Source of the DNA: Georgenia sp. TF02-10 | GTDB taxonomy: Bacteria > Actinomycetota > Actinomycetes > Actinomycetales > Actinomycetaceae | Length of the DNA stretch: 64,000 nucleotides | Assembly (NCBI RefSeq): GCF_022759505.1 | Contig: NZ_CP094289.1 | Location: 3,348,001 to 3,412,000 of the forward strand | Direction of reading: 5' to 3' | Part shown: in pieces, positions 49,095 to 57,714 of the stretch | Layout: every line of letters starts with the position of its first letter | Numbering within the stretch: the stretch's first letter is position 1 | Program-made: the position numbers and the translations under genes | The notes under the pieces: generated by a model | What the model was told of the DNA's origin: nothing | Database searches by the model: none | Seen by the model: only the letters and a program-made list of their open reading frames with translations

Positions 49095-50414
49095 ATGAGG
49101 TACCTGCGGCGCAGCACTGCACTAGTCGCGTTCGGGGCTGGCGCATCACTTGCCCTAACGGCCTGCGGGTCATCGGGATCGTCAGCCGAAGGCATCGCGC
49201 TCGACGATGAGCAGACGATCAACGTATGGGGATGGTCGGGCGCTCCCGGCGCCGAGACGATGGCGGACGTCATCGCAGCGTTCGAGGACCAGCATCCCAA
49301 CATCACGGTTGACTACAACGAGGTCGCGAATACCGACTACGCGAACCAGGCCACGCTCGGCCTGAGCTCCGAGCAGGACATCGACGTGATCGGGGTGTTC
49401 CCCAACGAATGGGCCTTGGACAACGAGGGATACCTAGTGCCAGTGGAGGAGTGGCCCGGTGTCGACGGCATCCTGGACAAGCTCCAGGACCAGGCGCTGA
49501 CGCAGACCGAACGCCTCTTCAGCGACGGAGTACCGCGGTCCGTCCCTCTCTACGCCGGCGGTTCGGCCGTCGCGTACTACAACACGGACCTCTTGGCGCA
49601 GGCGGGACTTACGGAACCGCCGGCCACCTGGGACGACATGAAGCAGCTGGCCGAGGGTCTGGAGGAGTCGGGCTCGGACGCCATCACGGCGCTCATCCCG
49701 AGTGATCACTGGTTCCAGAGTGACGTCATCCAGAACTTGATCGGGCAGTACGACCCGACCTTCTGGAACACGCTCGTCTACGAGGACGGGCCCTGGGACA
49801 CACAGGCGACCCGTGATGGCCTCAGTGACTACCGCGACGCGTTCGCCGAGGGGGCCCTCGACCCGGCCACGCTCGACGTGCAGAACGCCGATGCCAAGTC
49901 GCTCTTCGGACAGGGCGAGGCCGCCATGCTCCTGAGCGGGACGTGGGACGCGGGTCTGCTCCTTGAGTCGTACCGCGAGGCCAACGGCATCACGGCCTCC
50001 GACGTCGGCGTTGTCCCCCTGCCCGCGCAGGACGGCGATGCCTCCGGTATCCGCGCGTTCCTGGATGCCACCTTCGGTATCCCAAGCTACTCGCAAAACA
50101 AGGAAGCCGCAGCCAAGTTCATCGAGTTTGCCACCACCGGTGACGGCGTCGACGTCTGGGCACAGACTCTGGTCGGCATCCCGGTCCTCGAGGGTTGGTC
50201 CTTGCCGCAGGGCGTGCTGTCCTCCGAAGTCGCTGAGCAGGGCTACGCAACGATCCAGGAGCTGGTCGCGAACCCGCACAGTGACCGGTACGTGATGAGC
50301 AATTTCGAGAACCAGCAGGGCTCGTACGCCCTGCAGGTGGCCAGTGGCGACCTCAGCCCGGAAGAGGCTGCCGAGATGGGGCAGGCGGACCTGGAGAGCG
50401 GGAAGTACAACTGA
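49095..50414 (+). CDS. Sugar ABC transporter substrate-binding lipoprotein
   Basis: A 439-residue extracellular solute-binding protein of the family 1 (MalE-like) type. A lipoprotein signal peptide is clear: MRYLRRSTALVAFGAGASL, then lipobox LTAC with the cysteine at residue 24, followed by GSSGSS. The mature domain shows TINVWGWSGAPGAETMADVIAAFEDQHPNI-type text and the GEAAMLLSGTWDAG motif common in sugar binders. Aromatic residues (Trp/Tyr) are frequent, as expected for a carbohydrate site. It is followed by a hairpin and two permeases; no ATPase gene is in the operon, so a shared MsiK-type ATPase encoded elsewhere is likely. Confidence 0.93.
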   Translation: MRYLRRSTALVAFGAGASLALTACGSSGSSAEGIALDDEQTINVWGWSGAPGAETMADVIAAFEDQHPNITVDYNEVANTDYANQATLGLSSEQDIDVIGVFPNEWALDNEGYLVPVEEWPGVDGILDKLQDQALTQTERLFSDGVPRSVPLYAGGSAVAYYNTDLLAQAGLTEPPATWDDMKQLAEGLEESGSDAITALIPSDHWFQSDVIQNLIGQYDPTFWNTLVYEDGPWDTQATRDGLSDYRDAFAEGALDPATLDVQNADAKSLFGQGEAAMLLSGTWDAGLLLESYREANGITASDVGVVPLPAQDGDASGIRAFLDATFGIPSYSQNKEAAAKFIEFATTGDGVDVWAQTLVGIPVLEGWSLPQGVLSSEVAEQGYATIQELVANPHSDRYVMSNFENQQGSYALQVASGDLSPEEAAEMGQADLESGKYN

Positions 50415-50419
50415 CGGCA

Positions 50420-50452
50420 ACCGGGGGCCGCGCCGAACGGACGGCCCCCGGT
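50420..50452 (+). terminator. Intra-operon hairpin after the binding-protein gene
   Basis: An 11-bp stem (ACCGGGGGCCG with CGGCCCCCGGT) and an 11-base loop, 5 bases after the stop codon. Hairpins here typically stabilise the upstream message and lower permease expression relative to the binding protein. Confidence 0.65.
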
Positions 50453-50479
50453 CACCGGCACTCGGCGATGAGGACACGG

Positions 50480-51424
50480 ATGACCATCCAGATGACGAGG
50501 CGTGAGACCAGCGCCGCCAACGCGAGTCCGCCGGCGAACCGACGGCGAGGCTACTCAGACATCAAGGCCGCTCTGTTGTTCCTCAGTCCGCTGGCGATCG
50601 TCTACGCCGTCTACTACGGCTACAGCCTGTTCTTTCTGTCGAAGACCAGCTTGACCAGGACCTCCATCTCGTTCTTCAACTCCGAGTGGGTGGGCTGGCA
50701 GAACTTCCAGACGCTCGTGACGGACGCGGTGTTCCTGCGCTCGATCGGCAACACCCTGTTCTTCGCGTCTCTGAGCGTGGTCGCCGCCCTCACGGTCGGC
50801 TACTTCATCGCGGCGGCGCTGGCCAGTGGCGTGCGCGCGAAGCGGTTCTTCTTCCTGATCTTCCTCGTGCCGACGCTGATGCCCACCTCGCTGGTGGCGA
50901 CGCTCTTCGGCACCATGCTGCAAGAGCGCTACGGCCTGGTGAACACCATCCTCCGTGGCGTCGGCCTGGACTCCCTGGCCCAGCCGTGGCTCACCGACCC
51001 GGGGCTGGCGTTCGGCGTTGTCTCGATCATCTTCTGCTACCTAATCGGGTTACCGATCATGTACTTCACCGCGGATTTCTCCACGTTGCCGACCGACTCA
51101 CTCGAGGCGGCACTCCTCGACGGAGCCGGCACGTTCCGGATCATGCGGTCGATCGTCTTCCCGATGATGCGGGCAACCCAGACCACGATCGTGCTGTCAC
51201 TGCTCCTGGGTGCCTTCCGTGCACTCGAGGTCGTGCTCTTCTCCACCCAGGGTGGTCCCGGCCAGCGGACCGAGATCGTGGGCTCGTACATCTATGGCTT
51301 CGCAACGTCGTCCGGCCCGAGCATCGGCTTCGTGTCCGCCGCCTCGGTGCTGGTGCTGCTCGTCGCCTTCGCGATCTCGGTCGTGCAGATCGTCCTCACG
51401 CGCCCGGGAAGGAAGATCCGATGA
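50480..51424 (+). CDS. Sugar ABC transporter permease (MalF/UgpA type)
   Basis: A 314-residue inner-membrane permease with six spans. The binding-protein-dependent transport signature with the EAA loop is present: DSLEAALLDGAGTFRIMRSIVFPMM near residue 205. The gene follows the hairpin after the binding protein, and its stop overlaps the next permease's ATG (ATGA). I take ATG 50480, which has GAGGA 7 bases upstream, rather than the in-frame ATG at 50468. Confidence 0.94.
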   Translation: MTIQMTRRETSAANASPPANRRRGYSDIKAALLFLSPLAIVYAVYYGYSLFFLSKTSLTRTSISFFNSEWVGWQNFQTLVTDAVFLRSIGNTLFFASLSVVAALTVGYFIAAALASGVRAKRFFFLIFLVPTLMPTSLVATLFGTMLQERYGLVNTILRGVGLDSLAQPWLTDPGLAFGVVSIIFCYLIGLPIMYFTADFSTLPTDSLEAALLDGAGTFRIMRSIVFPMMRATQTTIVLSLLLGAFRALEVVLFSTQGGPGQRTEIVGSYIYGFATSSGPSIGFVSAASVLVLLVAFAISVVQIVLTRPGRKIR

Positions 51425-52311
51425 CCACGTCCGCCACCACAGTCCTGCCTGGTCCCCGGCGTCGCCGGCCCCGCCAGCGCGCTCTTGGCGACCCGCTACG
51501 GCTCGTCGTCACCAGCCGTGGGGACCGCGTCGCGATCTATGTGCTGCTGGGCTTCATGGCCATCCTCTTCGCGTTCCCGCTTTACGCGGCGGTCGACAAG
51601 TCGCTCGAGGTCGGCGGGTGGCGGAACTACGTCAGCCTGCTCACCGACCCGATCGGGTCGGTGCCGATCTGGCAGACGTACCTCAATTCCCTCGCGATCG
51701 GGGTCCTGCATGCCGTCCTCGTCCTGGTGGTGGCGACGACGGCGGGTTACGCATTCTCCCGACTGCGATTCCGGGGCCGTGAGGTCGGGTTCTCTCTTGT
51801 GCTGCTTTTCCTAGCGGTCCCGGGTGCGGCGATCATCGTGCCGGTCTACCGAATCACCCAGGAGCTCGGCCTCTTCAACAACTACCTCGGGGTCGCGTTG
51901 CCGGAAGCGGCGTTGACCATCCCATTCGGCGTTCTGCTGCTGCGCAACCACGGCCGCAACATGCCCGGTTCGCTGTTCGAGGCCGCTGCTATCGACGGAG
52001 CTAGTCACTGGCGAGTGTTCCGCAGCATCTTCCTGCCGATGGCTCGGCCGGCGCTCGTCAACCTCACAGTGCTGTGCTTCGTGTGGTCCTTGCAGGACTT
52101 CCTGTGGCCGTCCTTCGTCTTTACCGACCCGAGCATGGCCTCCGCCGCTCAGGCAGTGCAGACGTTCTCCAGCGCTCTCGGGCAGGGGCCAGCGGACATC
52201 GCCAAGTACAACGCGAGCTTGGTCCTGCTCGGGTTGCCGGCGGTTGCGTTCGTGCTCTTCGGCCTGCGGTTCATCGTCGATGGGCTGACCAGCGGGGCGG
52301 TCAAGGAATGA
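51421..52311 (+). CDS. Sugar ABC transporter permease (MalG/UgpE type)
   Basis: A 296-residue partner permease with six spans; the EAA loop reads LFEAAAIDGASHWRVFRSIFLPMARPA near residue 185. A basic N-terminus (PGPRRRRPRQRA) precedes the first span. It forms the channel with the preceding permease. The next gene's ATG overlaps its end (AATGA), continuing the coupled operon. Confidence 0.94.
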   Translation: MTTSATTVLPGPRRRRPRQRALGDPLRLVVTSRGDRVAIYVLLGFMAILFAFPLYAAVDKSLEVGGWRNYVSLLTDPIGSVPIWQTYLNSLAIGVLHAVLVLVVATTAGYAFSRLRFRGREVGFSLVLLFLAVPGAAIIVPVYRITQELGLFNNYLGVALPEAALTIPFGVLLLRNHGRNMPGSLFEAAAIDGASHWRVFRSIFLPMARPALVNLTVLCFVWSLQDFLWPSFVFTDPSMASAAQAVQTFSSALGQGPADIAKYNASLVLLGLPAVAFVLFGLRFIVDGLTSGAVKE

Positions 52312-53315
52312 CCGCAACAGAGCGGCCACACGCGGCCGCGGCCCGGCTGGGGCGCAGTCCTGTCGCCGTCTCACGCCTCTCGCTGGGCACCGCACCGCTC
52401 GCCGGCCTGTACCAGAGCGTGAGTGAGGCCGAGGCGATTGGGACAGTGGAGCGCGCACTCGAACTGGGCGTCACGTACCTCGACACCGCTCCGCTCTACG
52501 GGGCCGGGAACGCCGAACGGCGTCTCGGGCGCGCGCTGCGTGGGGTGCCCCGTGACCGCTACGTGGTGTCGACCAAGGTCGGGCGACTGCTCCGGCCGGT
52601 GGAGGATGCCGGTGCGTCGATGTTCGCGAACGGTGACCGGCGCCGGGCTGACGTGTTCGACTTCTCTGCCTCCGCCGTGCGCCAGGGGCTGGAGGAAAGC
52701 CTGTCCCGGCTCGGGTTGGACAGCGTCGATGTGGTCTACATCCATGATCCCGACGACGCCGTCGACCAGGCCATCCACGAGACCTACCCGGCACTCGCCG
52801 AGCTCCGCACGGCCGGCGTGATCGGCGCCATCGGCGTGGGGATGAACGAGCCCGGTGTCCCGGCCCGGTTTATCCAGGAGACGGACGTCGACGTCGTGCT
52901 GGTCGCGGGGCGGTACAGCCTGCTGGAGCGCGACGCCGCTGTCGAGCTGCTGCCCGCTGCCGTGGAGCGCGGCGTGTCTGTCGTCGCGGCGGGCGTCCTA
53001 AACTCCGGCATCCTCGCCGATCCCCGGCCCGGGGCTCGGTTCAACTACCTGCCCGCAGCAGCAGACCGCATCGCACGCGCCCAGCGCCTGCAGGACGTCT
53101 GCGCGCAATTCGGCGTGCCCCTCACCGCCGCCGCCCTGCAGTTCCCCGCCCGGCATCCCGCGATCAGTTCCGTCCTGGTCGGGTGCCGTAGTGGCCACGA
53201 GGTGGCGGACGACGTCGAGCTCTTCGACACCCCTATCGGGCCCGCGTGCTGGGCTGCGCTGGAGGCCGCGTGCCTCGCGCCCGCCGAGGCGCAGGAGGGG
53301 ATTGCCTCATGGTGA
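52308..53315 (+). CDS. Aldo/keto reductase, L-fucose/aldose 1-dehydrogenase-like
   Basis: A 335-residue AKR barrel. It shows LSLGTAPLAGLYQ, the catalytic YLDTAPLYGAGNAERRLGRAL (Asp and Tyr) and VVSTKVGRLL (Lys), RLGLDSVDVVYIHDPDD (His) and a C-terminal cofactor region. The pattern AGLYxxVSEAEAxxTVERALELGxxYLDTAPLYG matches the L-fucose dehydrogenase/D-threo-aldose 1-dehydrogenase group, which oxidises free pyranoses at C1 to lactones. In this operon it would catalyse the first step of sugar degradation. The ATG overlaps the permease stop. Confidence 0.88.
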   Translation: MTATERPHAAAARLGRSPVAVSRLSLGTAPLAGLYQSVSEAEAIGTVERALELGVTYLDTAPLYGAGNAERRLGRALRGVPRDRYVVSTKVGRLLRPVEDAGASMFANGDRRRADVFDFSASAVRQGLEESLSRLGLDSVDVVYIHDPDDAVDQAIHETYPALAELRTAGVIGAIGVGMNEPGVPARFIQETDVDVVLVAGRYSLLERDAAVELLPAAVERGVSVVAAGVLNSGILADPRPGARFNYLPAAADRIARAQRLQDVCAQFGVPLTAAALQFPARHPAISSVLVGCRSGHEVADDVELFDTPIGPACWAALEAACLAPAEAQEGIASW

Positions 53316-54505
53316 CCACGATCGAGTCCTGTGAGCTACTGCTGCTCAGCGCCCGGTACCGCCCGGAGGAAGTCTGGGGATGGCCGGGCGGCGTCTACCG
53401 CGGCTGGACCTCCGCCTTCGTTCGCCTGACCGGAGCCGACGGCACGATCGGGCACGGCGAGATCGGCGACGGCCTGAACACGCCCGACCTGGTGCCGCCG
53501 CTGCTCCATCGGGCAGCACAGATGGTCGTCGGTCTGCCGGCCGAGCCGCGGGCGGTGCTGCAGGCGCTCACGCGGGGGGCGCCCGGATGGGGGCACGGGG
53601 GGCTCTTCTCCAGCGTAGTCGCCGGTATCGAGATGGCCACCTTCGACCTGCTCGGCCGTTCTCTCGGCACTCCGGCGAGCGTCCTGCTGGGTGGCCCTGT
53701 GCGGACCGAACTGCCGGTGTACGCCAGTGGCGGCCTCGACCCGTGCCCGGATGCGGTGCGTGCCGAGGTGCGCCGTCACGTGAGTGACGGTTTCCGCGCG
53801 GTCAAGATCCGCATCGGTTACGGCACCCAGACCGACGTGCGTCGTGTTGCGGCGGCGCGCGAGGAGCTAGGCCCGGACGCGGACCTGATGCTCGACCTGG
53901 GTGCGAGCTACCTTCCCGAACCTCCCGACCTGCGCACAGTCGTGACTTTGGCCCGAGCGCTCGAGCCCTACTCCCCGTACTGGCTCGAGGACCCGCTGCC
54001 ACGGACCGACGTCACAGGACATGCCCGGCTCCGCGGCGATATCGACATGCGGGTTGCCACGGGGGAGAACGAGCGAACCCCTGACCACGTGCAGCGGTTG
54101 CTCGACGCCGAGGCCGTGGATGTGATCCAGACCGATGCCGTGTACGTCGGCGGCATCTTGCGTCAGATGGAGCTGGCCGCCCTGGTGGAATCCGCCGGTG
54201 CCCGGCTCGCCCCGCACACCTGGTGCAGCGGGCCGGGCGTGATGGCTAACGCCACCGTCGTTGCATGCGCACCGGCCGGTCTCTACGTCGAGCTGCCACG
54301 CGTGCCGAACGCACTGCGCGAGCGCACTCTTGCGCAAGCCCTCCGGTTGACAGATGGCCGGATGCAGTTACCGGACCTCCCGGGTCTCGGCATCCAGCTC
54401 GACGACGAGCTGGCCACGTGGGCCTTCGATCCGGACGCGGGCCCCCGGCTGCACAACGCGCGGGACGCCTCGAGTGCCTCGCTCGGACCGGAGGCGGCGC
54501 GATGA
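53309..54505 (+). CDS. Enolase-superfamily protein (mandelate racemase/muconate lactonizing type) 1
   Basis: A 398-residue protein with the MR/MLE N-terminal cap and barrel. Active-site candidates: AVKIRIGYG (the K-x-K position reads K-I-R), metal ligands in LMLDLGAS (about 195), WLEDPLP (about 227) and ATGENE (about 250), and a histidine in LAPHTWCSG (about 303). The first ligand motif lacks the usual D-x-N. It probably dehydrates or epimerises a sugar acid or lactone; I cannot name the substrate. The start overlaps the preceding gene by 7 bases and the stop overlaps the next ATG. Confidence 0.82.
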   Translation: MVTTIESCELLLLSARYRPEEVWGWPGGVYRGWTSAFVRLTGADGTIGHGEIGDGLNTPDLVPPLLHRAAQMVVGLPAEPRAVLQALTRGAPGWGHGGLFSSVVAGIEMATFDLLGRSLGTPASVLLGGPVRTELPVYASGGLDPCPDAVRAEVRRHVSDGFRAVKIRIGYGTQTDVRRVAAAREELGPDADLMLDLGASYLPEPPDLRTVVTLARALEPYSPYWLEDPLPRTDVTGHARLRGDIDMRVATGENERTPDHVQRLLDAEAVDVIQTDAVYVGGILRQMELAALVESAGARLAPHTWCSGPGVMANATVVACAPAGLYVELPRVPNALRERTLAQALRLTDGRMQLPDLPGLGIQLDDELATWAFDPDAGPRLHNARDASSASLGPEAAR

Positions 54506-55578
54506 GCGTCAAGGTGGCCGTGGTCGGCGCCGGGTGGTGGAGCGGCACGGTGCACCTGCCGGCGATTGTGGATCACCCCGACGCGGAGCTTGTCGCCGTG
54601 TGCGACGCCGACGGCGAGCGCGCCCGCACGGCCGCCGAGATGTTCGGCGCCGCCCGGTGGGTGACGGACGTGGCCGCTCTTCCTGGCCTGGGTGTGGACT
54701 GCGCCATCGTCGCTACACCTCATGACGCACACCATCAACCGACAGTGCAGTTGCTGGACGCAGGCGTCGACGTGCTGGTGGAGAAGCCGATGGCCATCCA
54801 CCCTGCGGAAGCATGGGGCATGGTGGCTGCCGCCGAGCGCAGCGGTGCCAGACTGCACGTCGGCTACCCCTTCCTCCACTCGCACCAGGCGGCCGAGCTG
54901 CGCCGGGTTGTCCGCGACGGCGACATCGGAACACCCGTACTGCTGAACGCGCTGTTCGCGACCGCAGTCCAGGGCTTCTACCGCGGGGATCTCTCGGTAC
55001 AGCGGCAGTCCGGTGCACCGTTCTCCTCGCGCGCGGAGACCTACGCCTCAGCCTCTCGCGGCGGTGGGCAGCTACTGACCCAGGCCACGCATGCCGTGGC
55101 GCTCGCGCTGTGGTGCTTGGAGGATGATGTGCGCACCGTCACCGGACTGACCGCCGTCGGCCCGGCCACCGAGGTCGACGTCGTCGACGCCCTGACCGCG
55201 CGCACAGCCTCTGGCACTCTGTTGACGGTCTCCAGCACGGGTACCGTGCATCACAACGACGAGCGGGTCGAGCGGTACAGCCTGTTTGGCACCGTGGGTC
55301 ACGCCTTTCTCGACACGGCTGCCAATACCGTTGTGTTGCACCGTCCAGGTCGAGGCGGCCAGGTCCTGGCCGACGCCTCGCATGGACCCGCCAACGCGGT
55401 GCACGCGCCACTGGATGCCCTCCTGGCCGGGCGGTCCGGCGGAGTCGCTCCCGTCGTCGGTGGTGAGCTGGGCGCCCGGGTGGTGGAGACCCAGTGGGCG
55501 GCCCGTGAGTCCGCGGCCACCGGTGGTGCGGTCGGACCCGAAGACTGGGTCGAATCAACACAGGAGTGGCCGCGATGA
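54502..55578 (+). CDS. Gfo/Idh/MocA-family oxidoreductase
   Basis: A 358-residue NAD(P)-dependent dehydrogenase. N-terminal Rossmann fold VKVAVVGAGWWSGTVHLPA, the family signature VDVLVEKPMAIHPAEAW (EKP lysine near residue 97) and HVGYPFLHSHQA; the C-terminal domain contains GGGQLLTQATHAVALALWCL with the catalytic-type histidine. Members oxidise or reduce sugars, inositols or sugar acids. The role in this operon is not defined by the standard fucose or rhamnose routes. It overlaps both neighbours by 4 bases. Confidence 0.86.
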   Translation: MSVKVAVVGAGWWSGTVHLPAIVDHPDAELVAVCDADGERARTAAEMFGAARWVTDVAALPGLGVDCAIVATPHDAHHQPTVQLLDAGVDVLVEKPMAIHPAEAWGMVAAAERSGARLHVGYPFLHSHQAAELRRVVRDGDIGTPVLLNALFATAVQGFYRGDLSVQRQSGAPFSSRAETYASASRGGGQLLTQATHAVALALWCLEDDVRTVTGLTAVGPATEVDVVDALTARTASGTLLTVSSTGTVHHNDERVERYSLFGTVGHAFLDTAANTVVLHRPGRGGQVLADASHGPANAVHAPLDALLAGRSGGVAPVVGGELGARVVETQWAARESAATGGAVGPEDWVESTQEWPR

Positions 55579-56798
55579 GGATTACCGCGGTACGTGCTTA
55601 CGTGCGAGCCGACCACGAGGACACACGCACCCCACCTCAGCCCGCCCCGCCGCTCGGCGCAGCGAGTGCCGCCACGCCGTGGCAGCAGCGGCCGATCGCC
55701 TCGCCACTTTCCGTCCATCCCGGGCACGAGGTGCGGACCATCGGAGGTCCCGCCTGGGCGGGCGACGTCGTCGTCGAGGTCGAATCGGATGAGGGCTCGT
55801 TCGGTATCGGGGTGAGTGTGGGTGGCCGCGCCGGCTGCTGGGTGGTCGAGGACCACCTCGCTCCCCTTCTCGTGGGCGAGCCGGTGGACGACATCACTCG
55901 CCTGTGGGACCTCATGTGGCGGGCTACGCAGTTCTACGGCCGCAAGGGGCTGGTGCTCCACGCCATCTCGGCGGTGGACCTCGCCCTGTGGGACCTGCTT
56001 GGACGGTCCCGCGGGGAGTCAGTGATGCGTCTCGTCGGTGGCCCGGTCCGCGACGAGGTGACCTTCTATGCCACCACTCCCGACGCAGGCGCAGCGCGCC
56101 GACTAGGGTTCATAGGCTGCAAACTGCCACTGCCGTATGGTCCGGCGGCGGGACGAGCCGGTTTCGATGCGAACGTCGGGCTCTTCGCAGAGGCGCGCGA
56201 CGCAGTAGGGGACGACCTGTTCCTGGCCTACGACTGCTGGATGGCCCTTGACGTCGATACGGCCGTGCGGCTCGCCGACGCCCTGGCTCCCTACCGCCCC
56301 TCATGGCTGGAGGAGTGTCTGCTTCCCGACGATCTGGACGGGCTCCGCGCGCTGCGCAGCCAAGTCCGGCCGGAGATCATGCTGGCCGGGGGAGAGCACG
56401 AGGCGACGCGGTGGGGGTTCCGCGCCCTGGTGGACGCAGCCGGTCTGGGGATGCTGCAGCCTGACCCGACCTGGTGCGGCGGCCTTTCTGAACTGCTCCA
56501 GATTGCCGAGGTCGCACGGTCGGCGGACCTTCCCATCGTCTGCCACGGATCGGGACCCTACGGGTTGCACGCCAGCGCGGCTCTGGAGGGCATCCCGATG
56601 GCCGAGTGCATCATCGGCTCAGGCCGGGGTGACACCGTTACGCCATTCTTCGGCGACCTCTTCCTCAGCGAGCCGCTGCCGCACGACGGCACCCTGCAGG
56701 TCGACGAGCTCGATCGGCCCGGATTCGGTGTCGAGCTCAACCCGGCCGTCACGCTCGTGCGTCCCACCTGCGGCGACCAACCCCGAAAGGACCGATGA
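55575..56798 (+). CDS. Sugar-acid dehydratase of the enolase superfamily, L-rhamnonate dehydratase-like
   Basis: A 407-residue enzyme. The order of motifs follows L-rhamnonate dehydratase: FYGRKGLVLHAISAVDLALWDLLGRS in the barrel entry, metal ligands in LAYDCWMALD (about 218), WLEECLLP (about 246) and GGEHEATRWGFRAL (about 272), then LQPDPTWCGGLSELL, IVCHGSGPYGLHAS with the catalytic histidine (about 323), and FFGDLFLSEPLPHDG plus PGFGVELNP at the end. It would convert the aldonic acid to its 2-keto-3-deoxy acid. Related dehydratases act on L-fuconate or L-lyxonate, so the exact stereochemistry is open. AGGAG precedes ATG 55575. Confidence 0.86.
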   Translation: MRITAVRAYVRADHEDTRTPPQPAPPLGAASAATPWQQRPIASPLSVHPGHEVRTIGGPAWAGDVVVEVESDEGSFGIGVSVGGRAGCWVVEDHLAPLLVGEPVDDITRLWDLMWRATQFYGRKGLVLHAISAVDLALWDLLGRSRGESVMRLVGGPVRDEVTFYATTPDAGAARRLGFIGCKLPLPYGPAAGRAGFDANVGLFAEARDAVGDDLFLAYDCWMALDVDTAVRLADALAPYRPSWLEECLLPDDLDGLRALRSQVRPEIMLAGGEHEATRWGFRALVDAAGLGMLQPDPTWCGGLSELLQIAEVARSADLPIVCHGSGPYGLHASAALEGIPMAECIIGSGRGDTVTPFFGDLFLSEPLPHDGTLQVDELDRPGFGVELNPAVTLVRPTCGDQPRKDR

Positions 56799-56802
56799 TC
56801 CG

Positions 56803-57714
56803 GTGTCCCCCCGTACTCACCCGATCGAGGGTGTCATTCCGATCCTCGTCACACCCTTCCGCCCGGACGGCGCGATCGACCACGACGGTGTGCTCGCCGA
56901 GGTCGACCACCTGCTCGGTACGGGCATTACGTGGGTCGGGCTCGGCTTTGGCAGCGAGGTGGACACCATGTCCGAGCAGGAGGTCGGGGAGTTGACTGCG
57001 AGCGTCCGGGAGGCTCTCGGCGATCGCGGTTCCCTGATCGGGAACGTCGAGATGGCCGAGCACCACGCCGAAACCTGCCGACGGATTCAGGCCATGGTGC
57101 AGGCCGGGGCCGATGCCGTACTCCTGCGCCCCATCCGGTTGGACGACGCTTCTGAGGGCCGACAGTTCGAGATGATCTCCGCCGCAGCCCGGGACTGCAC
57201 CATTGACGTCGTCGTGCAGGATGCCCCGCAGCACAACGGCGTCGATCTGACACCAGCGACCCTCGCGCGCCTGCTCACCGAGGTAGCCGGGGTGGCGGCC
57301 GTCAAGGTGGAGCCGGCGGCGGCTGCGGTCAAGATCGGGCAGGTACGCGCTGCGCTCGCGGGCGCTCCGGGCTCGATCATCGGCGGCCGCGGCGGCAGTG
57401 ACCTGGTGCACGAGCTCCTGCGTGGCGGCACCGGGACGATGCCCGGAGCAGCCTTCCCGGAACTGTTCGGGCAGGTACTGGCTGGGGTCGCGTCTGGTGA
57501 CGTCGAGGCCGCGCTGCAGAGCTGGGCTCGCCTGCTGCCTTTCGCCGCGGTGGGCAACCGTGACTTCACGACCTTCCTCTGGTTGAACAAGCACGTCCTG
57601 GTGCGGCAAGGCGTGCTCCAGCGCACCGATGTGCGCCACCACGGACCCGTGGATGCGGAGCTGCGTCGCGAGGTGGACCGCCTCCTCGACGTCTTCGGTG
57701 GAGGTGTGGCATGA
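56803..57714 (+). CDS. DHDPS/NAL-family aldolase or dehydratase
   Basis: A 303-residue class I aldolase-fold protein. The N-terminus (GVIPILVTPFRPDGAIDHDG) and the Schiff-base lysine in AAVKVEPAAA (about residue 167) are clear. The tyrosine that normally precedes N-x-P (as in YNVPGRTG) is replaced: the segment reads VVVQDAPQHNGVDLT (about 134-148). A likely job is retro-aldol cleavage of a 2-keto-3-deoxy sugar acid to pyruvate and an aldehyde, but dehydratases share the fold. The start is GTG at 56803, with AAAGGA 13 bases upstream. The stop overlaps the next ATG. Confidence 0.83.
   Translation: MSPRTHPIEGVIPILVTPFRPDGAIDHDGVLAEVDHLLGTGITWVGLGFGSEVDTMSEQEVGELTASVREALGDRGSLIGNVEMAEHHAETCRRIQAMVQAGADAVLLRPIRLDDASEGRQFEMISAAARDCTIDVVVQDAPQHNGVDLTPATLARLLTEVAGVAAVKVEPAAAAVKIGQVRAALAGAPGSIIGGRGGSDLVHELLRGGTGTMPGAAFPELFGQVLAGVASGDVEAALQSWARLLPFAAVGNRDFTTFLWLNKHVLVRQGVLQRTDVRHHGPVDAELRREVDRLLDVFGGGVA

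Noticed and set aside
49095-52311. An ATPase gene for the sugar transporter
   Set aside because: I looked for a MalK-type ATPase among the operon genes and found none; the two complete permeases and binding protein probably share an ATPase encoded elsewhere, as is common in actinobacteria.
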